Source: Kiloniellaceae bacterium (GTDB lineage Bacteria; Pseudomonadota; Alphaproteobacteria; Kiloniellales; Kiloniellaceae). From it: a DNA stretch of 64,000 nucleotides. How positions within the stretch are numbered: the first letter of the stretch is position 1; each line of letters opens with the position of its first letter. Shown piece after piece: positions 44,568 to 52,509 of the stretch. The notes below the pieces were generated by a model. The model was not told the DNA's origin. It saw only the letters and a list, made by a program, of their open reading frames with translations, and searched no databases. Where the stretch lies: positions 1 through 64,000 of the forward strand of contig JAJFGK010000164.1 of assembly GCA_021776195.1 (NCBI GenBank), in the 5' to 3' direction. Both the position numbers and the translations under genes were made by a program.

Positions 44568-46640
44568 ATGCGGCGGCCAGCGAATGGGGGCTGGCCGTCG
44601 CTCACCGCTCCCTTTCGAACGGATCGCTGCGGTATGACAACGATCGCCATCGGGCACGCGGTGCGTCCAAGCCGGCTTCGGCCGGGCAACGTCGTGATTT
44701 TGCTGGCGCTGGCCCTAACGGCCTTCTTAATGGCAACGGGCGATTTTCTCCCCTGGGCCGTGACCTATCCCAAGACGTGGGTGGTCCCCGTCGCCCGGGA
44801 GATCACCCTGGCCATGAAATGGCTTTTGGGCGATGCGGATCTCGGATTCTTCACATTCAAAGAATTGACCCGCGGGTTCGGCACCCTTCTCGACGCGCCG
44901 ACACTGTTCCTGAAGGGGCTGCTGGCCACCGGCTTCAAATTCGAGTTCGAAGACGGAGAGACCCTCCGGATTCCGCCGCTCTCGTGGATCGCGATTACCG
45001 CGCTCTTCGTGTCCTTGGGGCTGGCCTTGAAGGACCGCCGGCTGGCCCTTTTCATCGCGCTGGTCTTTATCTATGTCGCATTCCTGGGGCTATGGGAAAG
45101 CACCATGCTGACCTTCGCCTCAATCATCGTCGCGGTCCTGATTGGCGTGGCGACAGGTGTTCTGCTTGGCATTGCCGCCTATCGCTGGAACGGCGTCGAC
45201 CGGATTCTGACCCCGATCTTCGATTTCATGCAGACCATGCCGGTCTTTGCCTATCTGGTTCCGGCGGTGATGCTGTTCGGCTATGGGCCGGCGGCGGCTC
45301 TCGTGGTCACGCTGATCTATGCCATGCCGCCAATGGCGCGTGTGACCCGTTCGGCGCTGTCGCAGGTCGGCAGCGAGATCGTCGAGTACGGCGAGATGGC
45401 CGGCTGCTCCCAGCGTCAACTCATCTGGCGGGTCATGTTGCCGTCGATCCGGCCGCGGCTCATGATCGGGGTCAATCAGGTCATCATGTTGAGCCTCAAC
45501 ATGGTGATCATTGCCTCGATGATCGGTGCGGGCGGTCTTGGCTTCGATGTCTGGCAGGCCTTGAAGGCCTTGCGGATCGGCCAGGGCGCCGAGGCCGGAA
45601 TCGCGATTACCCTGGTCGCCATCGTGCTCGACCGGGTGAGCCAGCGCTACGCGGCGCGGCGCCCGGTCCATGGGGAAGCGCGCGGGGGACCCAAAGCCCG
45701 CTACAAGGTGATGCTCCTCTGCGGCGTGATGGTGCTTGCCCTGACAGCGCTTGGGCACTGGTATCAACCGGCCGCGGCGATCCCCGATGCCTGGACGGTG
45801 ACCACGGGACGCTTTTGGGACAACATCATCGATTGGATCAACATCAACCTCCACGTCTACATAGGCGCGGTCCGCGACGCCTGTTTCATCTACCTCTTGA
45901 AACCGGCCAAGAGTTTCATGCTGGCTCTGCCCTGGCTTGGCGTGGTCGCCGTCGCCACCGCCTGCGGTCTCCGCCTGGGAGGCCCCCGCCTTGCCCTTCT
46001 CTGCGGTGCGCTGATCGCCTTTATCGCCGCGGTGGGCCTTTGGGAAAAGGCGATGATCTCGGTCTATCTGGTCGGTGTCTGCGTCTTTCTGGCGAGTGCC
46101 ATCGGTATTCCGATCGGTGTCCTGGCGGCATCGAACGACCGGGTCCACAGGGTCGTCCAAGTCGTCATCGACACGCTCCAAACCCTTCCGGCATTTGTCT
46201 ACCTGATTCCGGTCATTATGCTTTTCAGCATCGGTGATTTCTCGGCCATGGTCGCCATCGTGCTCTACGCCGTGGTCCCGGCGGTGCGCTATACTGACAA
46301 CGGGCTGCGCCAGGTCCCGGCTCAAGTCGTGGAGGCGGCGACCTCCGTCGGCTGCACGCGCCTGCAGATCCTGCGCCGCGTCTACCTGCCGCTCGCCCTG
46401 CCCGACATCATGCTGGGCATCAACCAGACCCTCATGATGGGCCTATCCATGCTGGTGATCACCGCCTTGGTCGGAACCCGCGATCTGGGCCAGGAAACCC
46501 TGATCGCGCTCTCGAAGGTCGATCCGGGCCGGGGCATCACCGCGGGTATCTGCGTCGCATTCATCGCCATCGTCGCCGACCGATTGATCGGCACCTGGGC
46601 GGCCGCGCGAAAAAAGGAGCTCGGGCTGAATGCCGGGTAG
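44568..46640 (+). CDS. Betaine-type ABC transporter permease with two fused permease domains
   Basis: A 690-residue membrane protein containing two complete binding-protein-dependent permease domains. Each ends in an EAA loop: EYGEMAGCSQRQLIWRVMLPSIRP (about 265-290) and VEAATSVGCTRLQILRRVYLPLALP (about 590-615). ProW-type transporters usually have one domain and work as dimers; tandem forms occur in alphaproteobacteria. ATG 44568 is kept because GGAGG lies just upstream; ATG 44634 is an alternative. The 3' end overlaps glpA by 11 bp. Confidence 0.9.
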   Translation: MRRPANGGWPSLTAPFRTDRCGMTTIAIGHAVRPSRLRPGNVVILLALALTAFLMATGDFLPWAVTYPKTWVVPVAREITLAMKWLLGDADLGFFTFKELTRGFGTLLDAPTLFLKGLLATGFKFEFEDGETLRIPPLSWIAITALFVSLGLALKDRRLALFIALVFIYVAFLGLWESTMLTFASIIVAVLIGVATGVLLGIAAYRWNGVDRILTPIFDFMQTMPVFAYLVPAVMLFGYGPAAALVVTLIYAMPPMARVTRSALSQVGSEIVEYGEMAGCSQRQLIWRVMLPSIRPRLMIGVNQVIMLSLNMVIIASMIGAGGLGFDVWQALKALRIGQGAEAGIAITLVAIVLDRVSQRYAARRPVHGEARGGPKARYKVMLLCGVMVLALTALGHWYQPAAAIPDAWTVTTGRFWDNIIDWININLHVYIGAVRDACFIYLLKPAKSFMLALPWLGVVAVATACGLRLGGPRLALLCGALIAFIAAVGLWEKAMISVYLVGVCVFLASAIGIPIGVLAASNDRVHRVVQVVIDTLQTLPAFVYLIPVIMLFSIGDFSAMVAIVLYAVVPAVRYTDNGLRQVPAQVVEAATSVGCTRLQILRRVYLPLALPDIMLGINQTLMMGLSMLVITALVGTRDLGQETLIALSKVDPGRGITAGICVAFIAIVADRLIGTWAAARKKELGLNAG

Positions 46641-48210
46641 CCGCGAATCTCAGCTCGACGAAAATGCCCCTCATGTGGTCGTGATCGGCGGTGGCGCGAC
46701 CGGCTGTGCCGTCGCCCGGGACCTGATCCTGCGCGGCTTTCGCACCACCCTCGTGGAATACGGCGATCTCGGGTCAGGCACCAGCAGCCGGTTCCATGGC
46801 ATGTTGCAAAGCGGGGCGCGCTACGCCGTCACCGACACGGACTACGCCGGCGAGTGCATGCGCGAACGCAATATCGTTGCCGACCTGGTTCCCGATGTGG
46901 TCGAGCCCCGTGGCGGTCTCTTCGTCGCCCTTCCGGAGGATCCGCCGGACTTCGCCGATCGGTTCCACCAGAGCTGCGAGGCGGCGGGAATCCCCGTGTC
47001 TGAACTGGATCCCGAAGCGGTGATGCGCGACGAGCCGCGGATCAGCCGTCGCGTCCGACGGGCCTTTACGGTCCCCGACGCCACGATCAATCCCTGGCTC
47101 TTGGTCAACGCCCTGGCGACCGATGTCCGGCTGCGCGGCGGCACGATTTTGACTCGTCACCAGGTCACGGAAATCACGGTCAGGGGCGCCGGTGGCGCCA
47201 CGGTTCGCGTGGCTGGCAGGGGAGAGGGGAAGACCCTGGAGGCTGACTGTGTGGTCAACGCGAGCGGCAGTTGGTCGGCGCGAATCGCATCGCTGGTCGG
47301 CCAACAGGTCGAGCTCCAGCTGACCAAGGGCTCGATTATCGTGCTGGCCCACCGGATGGTCCAATCCATTATCAATCGCTGCCGCCCCCCCACAAGCCAC
47401 GACATCATCGTGCCGACCGGCACCGTCAGCCTCTTCGGCACGACCTCGCGGGTCGTGGAGGACCCGGACACGACCCAGGTGACGCCTGAAGAGATTCAAG
47501 AGCTGCTGGAGGGCGCGGAACCCCTTGTCCCGTCCATCCGAGAGTACCGCGCCCTGCGCGCCTGGGCCGGGGTGCGGCCGTTGGTAAAGCCGCCATCATG
47601 GCCGGCGGGCGAGCCCCTGCCCCGACGTCACAAGGTCATCGATCACGGCGATCAGGGACTGGACCGATTCTTTACTGTGTGCGGCGGATCTCTGACCACG
47701 CACCGTGCCATGGCGGAGGATTTGGGCAACCATGTCTGCCGCGGCTTCGGTCTCAACAGACCCAGCGTCTCGGCGACCACGGCGCTTCTCGGTGGGCGGT
47801 CCCAGAAGCCATGGCGGCCGATCGAGCGCTATGAGGAGAGCGAGGCCGAGGTCGCAAGAGAACCAAAGGTCTGCGAATGCGAGCAGGTGTCGGTGGCGAC
47901 GCTCAAGTCCTTGATTGCCGATGAAGGGGTGCGAAATCTCCATGATCTACGGCGACGGTCCCGTCTCGGCTTCGGGCCCTGCCAAGGCACCTTTTGTGCC
48001 AGCCGCGCCGCGAGCCTGCTGGCCGAGGCCGGCGCCGGCAATGCGGCAAGCGACGATCTGGAGCGATTTTGGCTGGAACGGCTCAAGGGCATGGTGCCGA
48101 CGGCCTGGAGCGAACAGGCACGACAGGTGCTGCTGAGCGACTGGGTCGCCCGCGGCCTTCTTGGATTTCGCCCGACGCCTGGCGCGCTGCCCCACGAGGA
48201 CCGGCGATGA
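46630..48210 (+). CDS. glpA: Glycerol-3-phosphate dehydrogenase subunit A (GlpA-like)
   Basis: A 526-residue FAD enzyme. The N-terminal dinucleotide motif is VVVIGGGATGCAVARDL, followed by SSRFHGMLQSGARYAV typical of the GlpA/GlpD family. The C-terminal region holds a BFD-like iron-sulfur domain with CECEQ and GPCQGTFC cysteines, as in the anaerobic GlpA subunit. Together with GlpB and GlpC it would oxidise glycerol-3-phosphate to dihydroxyacetone phosphate and feed quinones. It overlaps the permease by 11 bp and glpB by 4 bp. Confidence 0.9.
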   Translation: MPGSRESQLDENAPHVVVIGGGATGCAVARDLILRGFRTTLVEYGDLGSGTSSRFHGMLQSGARYAVTDTDYAGECMRERNIVADLVPDVVEPRGGLFVALPEDPPDFADRFHQSCEAAGIPVSELDPEAVMRDEPRISRRVRRAFTVPDATINPWLLVNALATDVRLRGGTILTRHQVTEITVRGAGGATVRVAGRGEGKTLEADCVVNASGSWSARIASLVGQQVELQLTKGSIIVLAHRMVQSIINRCRPPTSHDIIVPTGTVSLFGTTSRVVEDPDTTQVTPEEIQELLEGAEPLVPSIREYRALRAWAGVRPLVKPPSWPAGEPLPRRHKVIDHGDQGLDRFFTVCGGSLTTHRAMAEDLGNHVCRGFGLNRPSVSATTALLGGRSQKPWRPIERYEESEAEVAREPKVCECEQVSVATLKSLIADEGVRNLHDLRRRSRLGFGPCQGTFCASRAASLLAEAGAGNAASDDLERFWLERLKGMVPTAWSEQARQVLLSDWVARGLLGFRPTPGALPHEDRR

Positions 48211-49433
48211 GGTCCGATGTGATCGTTGTCGGGGCCGAACTGGACGGCCTGATAGCCGCCGTGATCCTGGCGGAAGCGGGTCATCGGGTGCGCTTGATGG
48301 CCCGAGGCGCGGGCTCTCTCCACTATTCGACGGGCGGAATTCACCTGTTGGGTTACGCAGGCCGTTCCGCCGGGGAAGCCATAGCCGATCCGCTGGCTGC
48401 CATGGATGACCTCGACCAGCGGCATCCCTATCGGCGCATCGGCAGCCAATCGGTGCAACAGGCCCTGGACTGGTATCTGTCCGGCGCGAGCGATGACGGT
48501 CCGACCTATCGGACCAACGGCCACAACGCGCTCGCGGTCACACCGGCAGGGCTGGAAATGCCTTCCTTCGCCCGGTCGGCGCATCAAGCGCTGTTCGACG
48601 ACTTAAAGGGCAAACAAGTTTCGATCGTGGACTTCGCGGGCTATCAGGATCTCCCCGTGGGCCTGTTGCGGGCGGCGTTGACCCAAAGGAACATCGAAGC
48701 AGACATCATTTCCATTGAGGGACCTTCGGCCCGCTTCGAGAGCCTCGGGCTGGCGCGCGCGTTCGATGACCTGAGCGAGCCGGAGGCCTACTTCGGCCGG
48801 CTGAAAGGTCGACTGGCCCCCGCGAGCGAGGTCGTCCTCTTTCCGGCCGTTCTTGGTCTCGCGCGTCATCGCGATGTCCTGCGGGCGGCGGAGCAGGCGC
48901 TCGCTGTGCGCTGCCTCGAGGTCCCGACTCTGCCGCCCAGTGTCCCGGGACTCCGCCTGCATCGCCACCTCATGAGGATCTTGCGGCGCAAGGGCGTCGC
49001 TCTCCATCTCGGCGCCCGGCTGCGCGGCACGGCCAGTAGCGGGGCCCGAGTGGAGGCGGTCTATGACGAAGGCAACAGAGACTACCGGGCTGCGGCCTTC
49101 ATCCTGGCGAGCGGCGGCGTCCTGATGGGGGGACTGGAGGTCAGCCCCGCCGGCAGCGTCACCGAGCCCAATTTCGGTCTGGCGGTGCACCAGACCGGCC
49201 CCCTCGCTGTTGGCGCGGTCGAGCCGACGCTCGATGCCCTGCACGAGACGGGAGTCGAGACGGATCTCCAGCTGCGCCCACTGGCTGAGAACGAGCCTCG
49301 GTTCGAGAACCTCTTTGTCACCGGCACGACTCTGGCCCACTGGCATCCGACCCGCGAGGCATCGTCGGAGGGGGTCGCTATCGCCACCGGCTGGCGGGCG
49401 GCACAAGAGGTCCGCAAGGTGTTGGAGGTCTAG
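48207..49433 (+). CDS. glpB: Glycerol-3-phosphate dehydrogenase subunit B (GlpB-like)
   Basis: A 408-residue flavoprotein-like subunit starting MRSDVIVVGAELDGLIAAVILAEAGHRV; the dinucleotide motif is altered (GAELDG in place of GAGLAG), which is common in GlpB. The central part has PAVLGLARH and the end has FVTGTTLAHWHPTREASSEGVAIATGW, both typical. It should link GlpA to the membrane subunit GlpC. Its stop codon (TAG, 49431-49433) is the first three bases of the second cloverleaf repeat. Confidence 0.87.
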   Translation: MRSDVIVVGAELDGLIAAVILAEAGHRVRLMARGAGSLHYSTGGIHLLGYAGRSAGEAIADPLAAMDDLDQRHPYRRIGSQSVQQALDWYLSGASDDGPTYRTNGHNALAVTPAGLEMPSFARSAHQALFDDLKGKQVSIVDFAGYQDLPVGLLRAALTQRNIEADIISIEGPSARFESLGLARAFDDLSEPEAYFGRLKGRLAPASEVVLFPAVLGLARHRDVLRAAEQALAVRCLEVPTLPPSVPGLRLHRHLMRILRRKGVALHLGARLRGTASSGARVEAVYDEGNRDYRAAAFILASGGVLMGGLEVSPAGSVTEPNFGLAVHQTGPLAVGAVEPTLDALHETGVETDLQLRPLAENEPRFENLFVTGTTLAHWHPTREASSEGVAIATGWRAAQEVRKVLEV

Positions 49434-49712
49434 AGCACTTTCAATGAGTAAGGAGCCATTTGATGGGCCTTGGAAGCTCACTCGGGAAGGCGCGGTAAGC
49501 AGCGCGATGCTATCGCATCGGGCAAGTGCCGGAACGCACCCCCCGATGTCGAGACTGGGGAGCTTCCAAGGCCCACCGAAGGCCGGGTTCTTTTGCCCCC
49601 TGGCCGCGTTCCGCTCCTTGGCCGATGCTCACGCATCGCCCTGCAAAGCGCGCCTTGCCAGGGGGCAAAATAGTCCCGGTCAAATGACCCCTTACTCATT
49701 GAAAGTGCTCTA
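49431..49712. repeat. Cloverleaf-like nested inverted repeat, copy 2
   Basis: The outer stem is 33 bp (49431-49463 with 49680-49712) with two mismatched positions (49454/49689 and 49456/49687). Arm B has a 16-bp perfect stem, 49464-49479 with 49560-49575, and an inner hairpin 49505-49510/49515-49520. Arm A has a 14-bp stem, 49591-49604 with 49657-49670, prolonged by CCGGG 49583-49587 with 49675-49679, and an inner hairpin 49623-49628/49633-49638. On its minus strand it aligns with the plus strand of copy 1 (1-260): loops and linker are conserved, stem sequences differ but pair. It lies between glpB and the kinase gene, starting at the glpB stop codon and ending 4 bp before the kinase ATG. Confidence 0.9.
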
Positions 49713-49716
49713 GACC

Positions 49717-51213
49717 ATGGAAAGCGGTGTCTTTATCGGGATCGATCATGGCGGCACCACGACCACGGCGCTGGTTTATGATCCGGAAGGCCGGAGAAAG
49801 CGCGCCTCGGTTTCCGTTCCCATGCCCAAGCGGACGCCAGCAATCGGATGGGTCGAGCACGACCCCGAGGATTTCCTGACGTCCGGCAACCAAGCCGCCC
49901 GCCTGGCGCTCGCCAAGGCGGGGCTCGCCTGGCGCGACGTGGCCGCCATCGGGATTGCCAATCAAGGCGAGACCAGCATGGCCTGGTCCAGCCGAACAGG
50001 GGGACCGCTGGGACCGGCGATTTCCTGGGAGGACCGACGCACGGCGGACCTCTGTGCTTGCCTGGCGGACCAGGGCGTCGACCGGCTGATACGCGAGCGC
50101 ACCGGCATCCATCTCGATCCCTATTTCTCCGCCTCCAAGTTCAAGTGGTTGCTGGAGAACGATCCGATGGTCAAGACTACCCTCAACAAGGGCGGGGTCC
50201 GGCTGGGCGGCACCGACAGCTACGTCATCCACCGGCTGACCGGCGGTGCGGTCCATGCCACCAACGCGGCCACGGCCTCGCGGACCGCGCTGTTCAACCT
50301 GAAAGGCGTCCATTGGGACCGTGACCTCCTGGAGGCCTTTGCCCTGAGCCAGGATCAGATGCCGGAGATCCGTCCGACCACGGGAGACTTCGGACTGATC
50401 CGCCACCCAGCCGTCGACAGCCCTTCGGTCCGCATCACCGCGGATGCCGTGGACGCCCATGCCGCGCTCTTCGCGCAGGGCTGCTGGGATGCAACCACGG
50501 TCAAGGCGACCTATGGCACGGGCGCCTTTATCGAAGTCAACACCGGCCCCGATCCGGTCGTGCCTGATGGCAAGTTGCCGGTGTTTGTCGCCTGGGATCT
50601 GGGCGGCAGGCTCGACTACACGCTGGAGGGCGGTGTCTTTTCGGTCGGTGCGGCGATCGATTGGATGGTGCGCTCGGGACTGCTGCCATCGGCCCGGGAC
50701 ACGGCCGCCCTGGCCGAATCCGTGCCCGACAGCGGCGGCGTGGCGGTGGTGCCTTGTTTTACCGGGCTCTCGGCGCCTCATTGGCAATCGAGTGCCCGGG
50801 CGGCAATCCTCGGGCTTGGTCTGGACACCACGACCGGCCATATCGCGCGGGCATTGCTCGATGGCATCGCCTTTCGCTGCGCCGAGGTGATCGAGGCCTT
50901 GAGCGAAAGGCTCGGCGGTACAATCACGCTGGTGAAGGCCGACGGCGGGCCGACAGGCAATGGCTATCTCATGCAGCGACAGGCCGACCTCCTGGACATG
51001 CCGGTCGCGGTCTCCCAGGAAGCCGACATGACAGCCCTGGGTGCTGCCCTGCTCGCGGCAATCGGAGCCGGCAGCCTGACCCTCGATGACGTTCGGGCCC
51101 AGAAACAAGCCACCATCGTCTACGAGCCGCAACTGGGCGCCGACGAGCGGGCCTCGCTTTGGGCCTCGTGGCGGCGGTCCATGGCGCTGATCGCCGAGCA
51201 GGGTGCCCCATGA
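49717..51213 (+). CDS. glpK: FGGY-family kinase, glycerol kinase-like
   Basis: A 498-residue sugar kinase. The phosphate loop is FIGIDHGGTTTTALVYD, then IGIANQGETSMAW and SWEDRRTADLC (the WxDxR motif), GGTDSYVIHRLTGG, the ATYGTGAFIEVN adenosine region and LVKADGGPTGNGYLMQRQADLL. This set fits glycerol kinase and close relatives; the substrate is inferred from the glpABC neighbours. The ATG comes only 4 bp after the cloverleaf repeat, so there is no normal ribosome-binding site apart from the GAAAGTG at the end of the repeat. Confidence 0.86.
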   Translation: MESGVFIGIDHGGTTTTALVYDPEGRRKRASVSVPMPKRTPAIGWVEHDPEDFLTSGNQAARLALAKAGLAWRDVAAIGIANQGETSMAWSSRTGGPLGPAISWEDRRTADLCACLADQGVDRLIRERTGIHLDPYFSASKFKWLLENDPMVKTTLNKGGVRLGGTDSYVIHRLTGGAVHATNAATASRTALFNLKGVHWDRDLLEAFALSQDQMPEIRPTTGDFGLIRHPAVDSPSVRITADAVDAHAALFAQGCWDATTVKATYGTGAFIEVNTGPDPVVPDGKLPVFVAWDLGGRLDYTLEGGVFSVGAAIDWMVRSGLLPSARDTAALAESVPDSGGVAVVPCFTGLSAPHWQSSARAAILGLGLDTTTGHIARALLDGIAFRCAEVIEALSERLGGTITLVKADGGPTGNGYLMQRQADLLDMPVAVSQEADMTALGAALLAAIGAGSLTLDDVRAQKQATIVYEPQLGADERASLWASWRRSMALIAEQGAP

Positions 51214-52487
51214 ACTTGCAGCAGAGCCCTTCGTCGCAGTCAAAGGCGCCGCCACGCGGCCGCGACGCCGTGCTGCGTAGCATGGACCGCTGCACCAAGT
51301 GCGGGATCTGTCAGGCCCATTGCCCGGTCGCGGCCGTCACCGACCGGTTCCCCGGTCCCAAGTACACCGGGCCCCAGGCCGCGCGCTTCCGCGTCATCGA
51401 TCCGGTCCGAGAGCTTTCCCCGGATCTGTGCAGCGGTTGTGGAATCTGTACCTCGGTCTGCCCCAACGACGTGGCGATCACCGACATCATCACCCTGGCC
51501 AAGGCGCAGAAAGGGGCCACCTCCAAGCGCCTGCCGTTTCGCCAGAAACTGGTGAATCGGCCCGATTTTGCCGGTCGCCTTGGCGGCCTGGCGCCCTGGC
51601 TTGCCAATGCCATCTTGAGCAGTCGCCTGCTACGGATCCTCGCCGAAAAGGCGATCGGTGTTCACCGGAATGCGCCGCTGCCGCGGATCAGCGGCCCGGT
51701 TTTCCGCCGCTGGCTGATTCGCCGACAGCAGCCCGAAGGACCCCGCCTGACCTACTTTTCCGGCTGTGCGGTCGAAAACTACGACCCCCAGGTCGGCAAG
51801 GCCCTGGTCCGGACCCTCAATCATTTTGGCTACCGTGTCGACGCGCCGAGCGCCGCCTGCTGCGGACTCCCCCTGCTCTCGAGCGGTGAGACGGAGGGTG
51901 CTTTGGCACGCGCCGACGCTTTGGTCGCGGCATTGGCGCCCGTCGCGGGCCGCCCCATCGTCTCGACCTCGACCAGCTGCAGTCTGACATTGAAGTCGAA
52001 ATATGCGGCCTACCTGGACCTCGACGACGGGCCGGCCCGCGCGGTTGCCGGCGCGGTCTTCGATGTCGCCGAGTTTCTCCGCGATCGCCACTACGAGGAT
52101 CTGGCCCGAGACTTGCGCGCGGTCCCCAAGCGCGTGCTCTATCACGCGCCCTGCCAGTTGCGCGGTCATGGCATGGGGGTCCCCGCCGCCGAACTGCTTG
52201 GGCTGGTCCCAGATCTCGACCTGGTTGTCTCTGAGGCGGACTGCTGCGGCGTCGGCGGCACCTACGGCTATGACCGGGACAAGTACGGCATCGCCAAGGC
52301 GGTGGGACGGACGTTGGCCGAGCAGGTCGCGTTGGAGAAGCCCGACCTCCTGCTCTGCGACAGCGAGACCTGCCGCTGGCACATCGCCGCAATGACAGGG
52401 CTCCCCTGCCTCCACCCCATCGAACTCATCGCCGCGTCTCTCGCCGGCGAGGTTGGTGGCCAGCTCGGCGGACTCAAACGGGGCTGA
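51210..52487 (+). CDS. glpC: Glycerol-3-phosphate dehydrogenase iron-sulfur subunit C (GlpC-like)
   Basis: A 425-residue iron-sulfur protein. Two 4Fe-4S clusters are bound by CTKCGICQAHCPV (about 28-40) and CSGCGICTSVCPN (about 75-87); two CCG domains follow (YFSGCAVENYDP...CCGLP and YHAPCQLRGHG...CCGVGGTYGY). It should anchor GlpAB and pass electrons to the quinone pool. The ATG overlaps the kinase stop codon as ATGA. It is the last gene of the rightward operon and converges on dmfA2, with 22 bp between. Confidence 0.9.
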   Translation: MNLQQSPSSQSKAPPRGRDAVLRSMDRCTKCGICQAHCPVAAVTDRFPGPKYTGPQAARFRVIDPVRELSPDLCSGCGICTSVCPNDVAITDIITLAKAQKGATSKRLPFRQKLVNRPDFAGRLGGLAPWLANAILSSRLLRILAEKAIGVHRNAPLPRISGPVFRRWLIRRQQPEGPRLTYFSGCAVENYDPQVGKALVRTLNHFGYRVDAPSAACCGLPLLSSGETEGALARADALVAALAPVAGRPIVSTSTSCSLTLKSKYAAYLDLDDGPARAVAGAVFDVAEFLRDRHYEDLARDLRAVPKRVLYHAPCQLRGHGMGVPAAELLGLVPDLDLVVSEADCCGVGGTYGYDRDKYGIAKAVGRTLAEQVALEKPDLLLCDSETCRWHIAAMTGLPCLHPIELIAASLAGEVGGQLGGLKRG

Positions 52488-52509
52488 CGACAGGCTTTCG
52501 AACCCGGCC

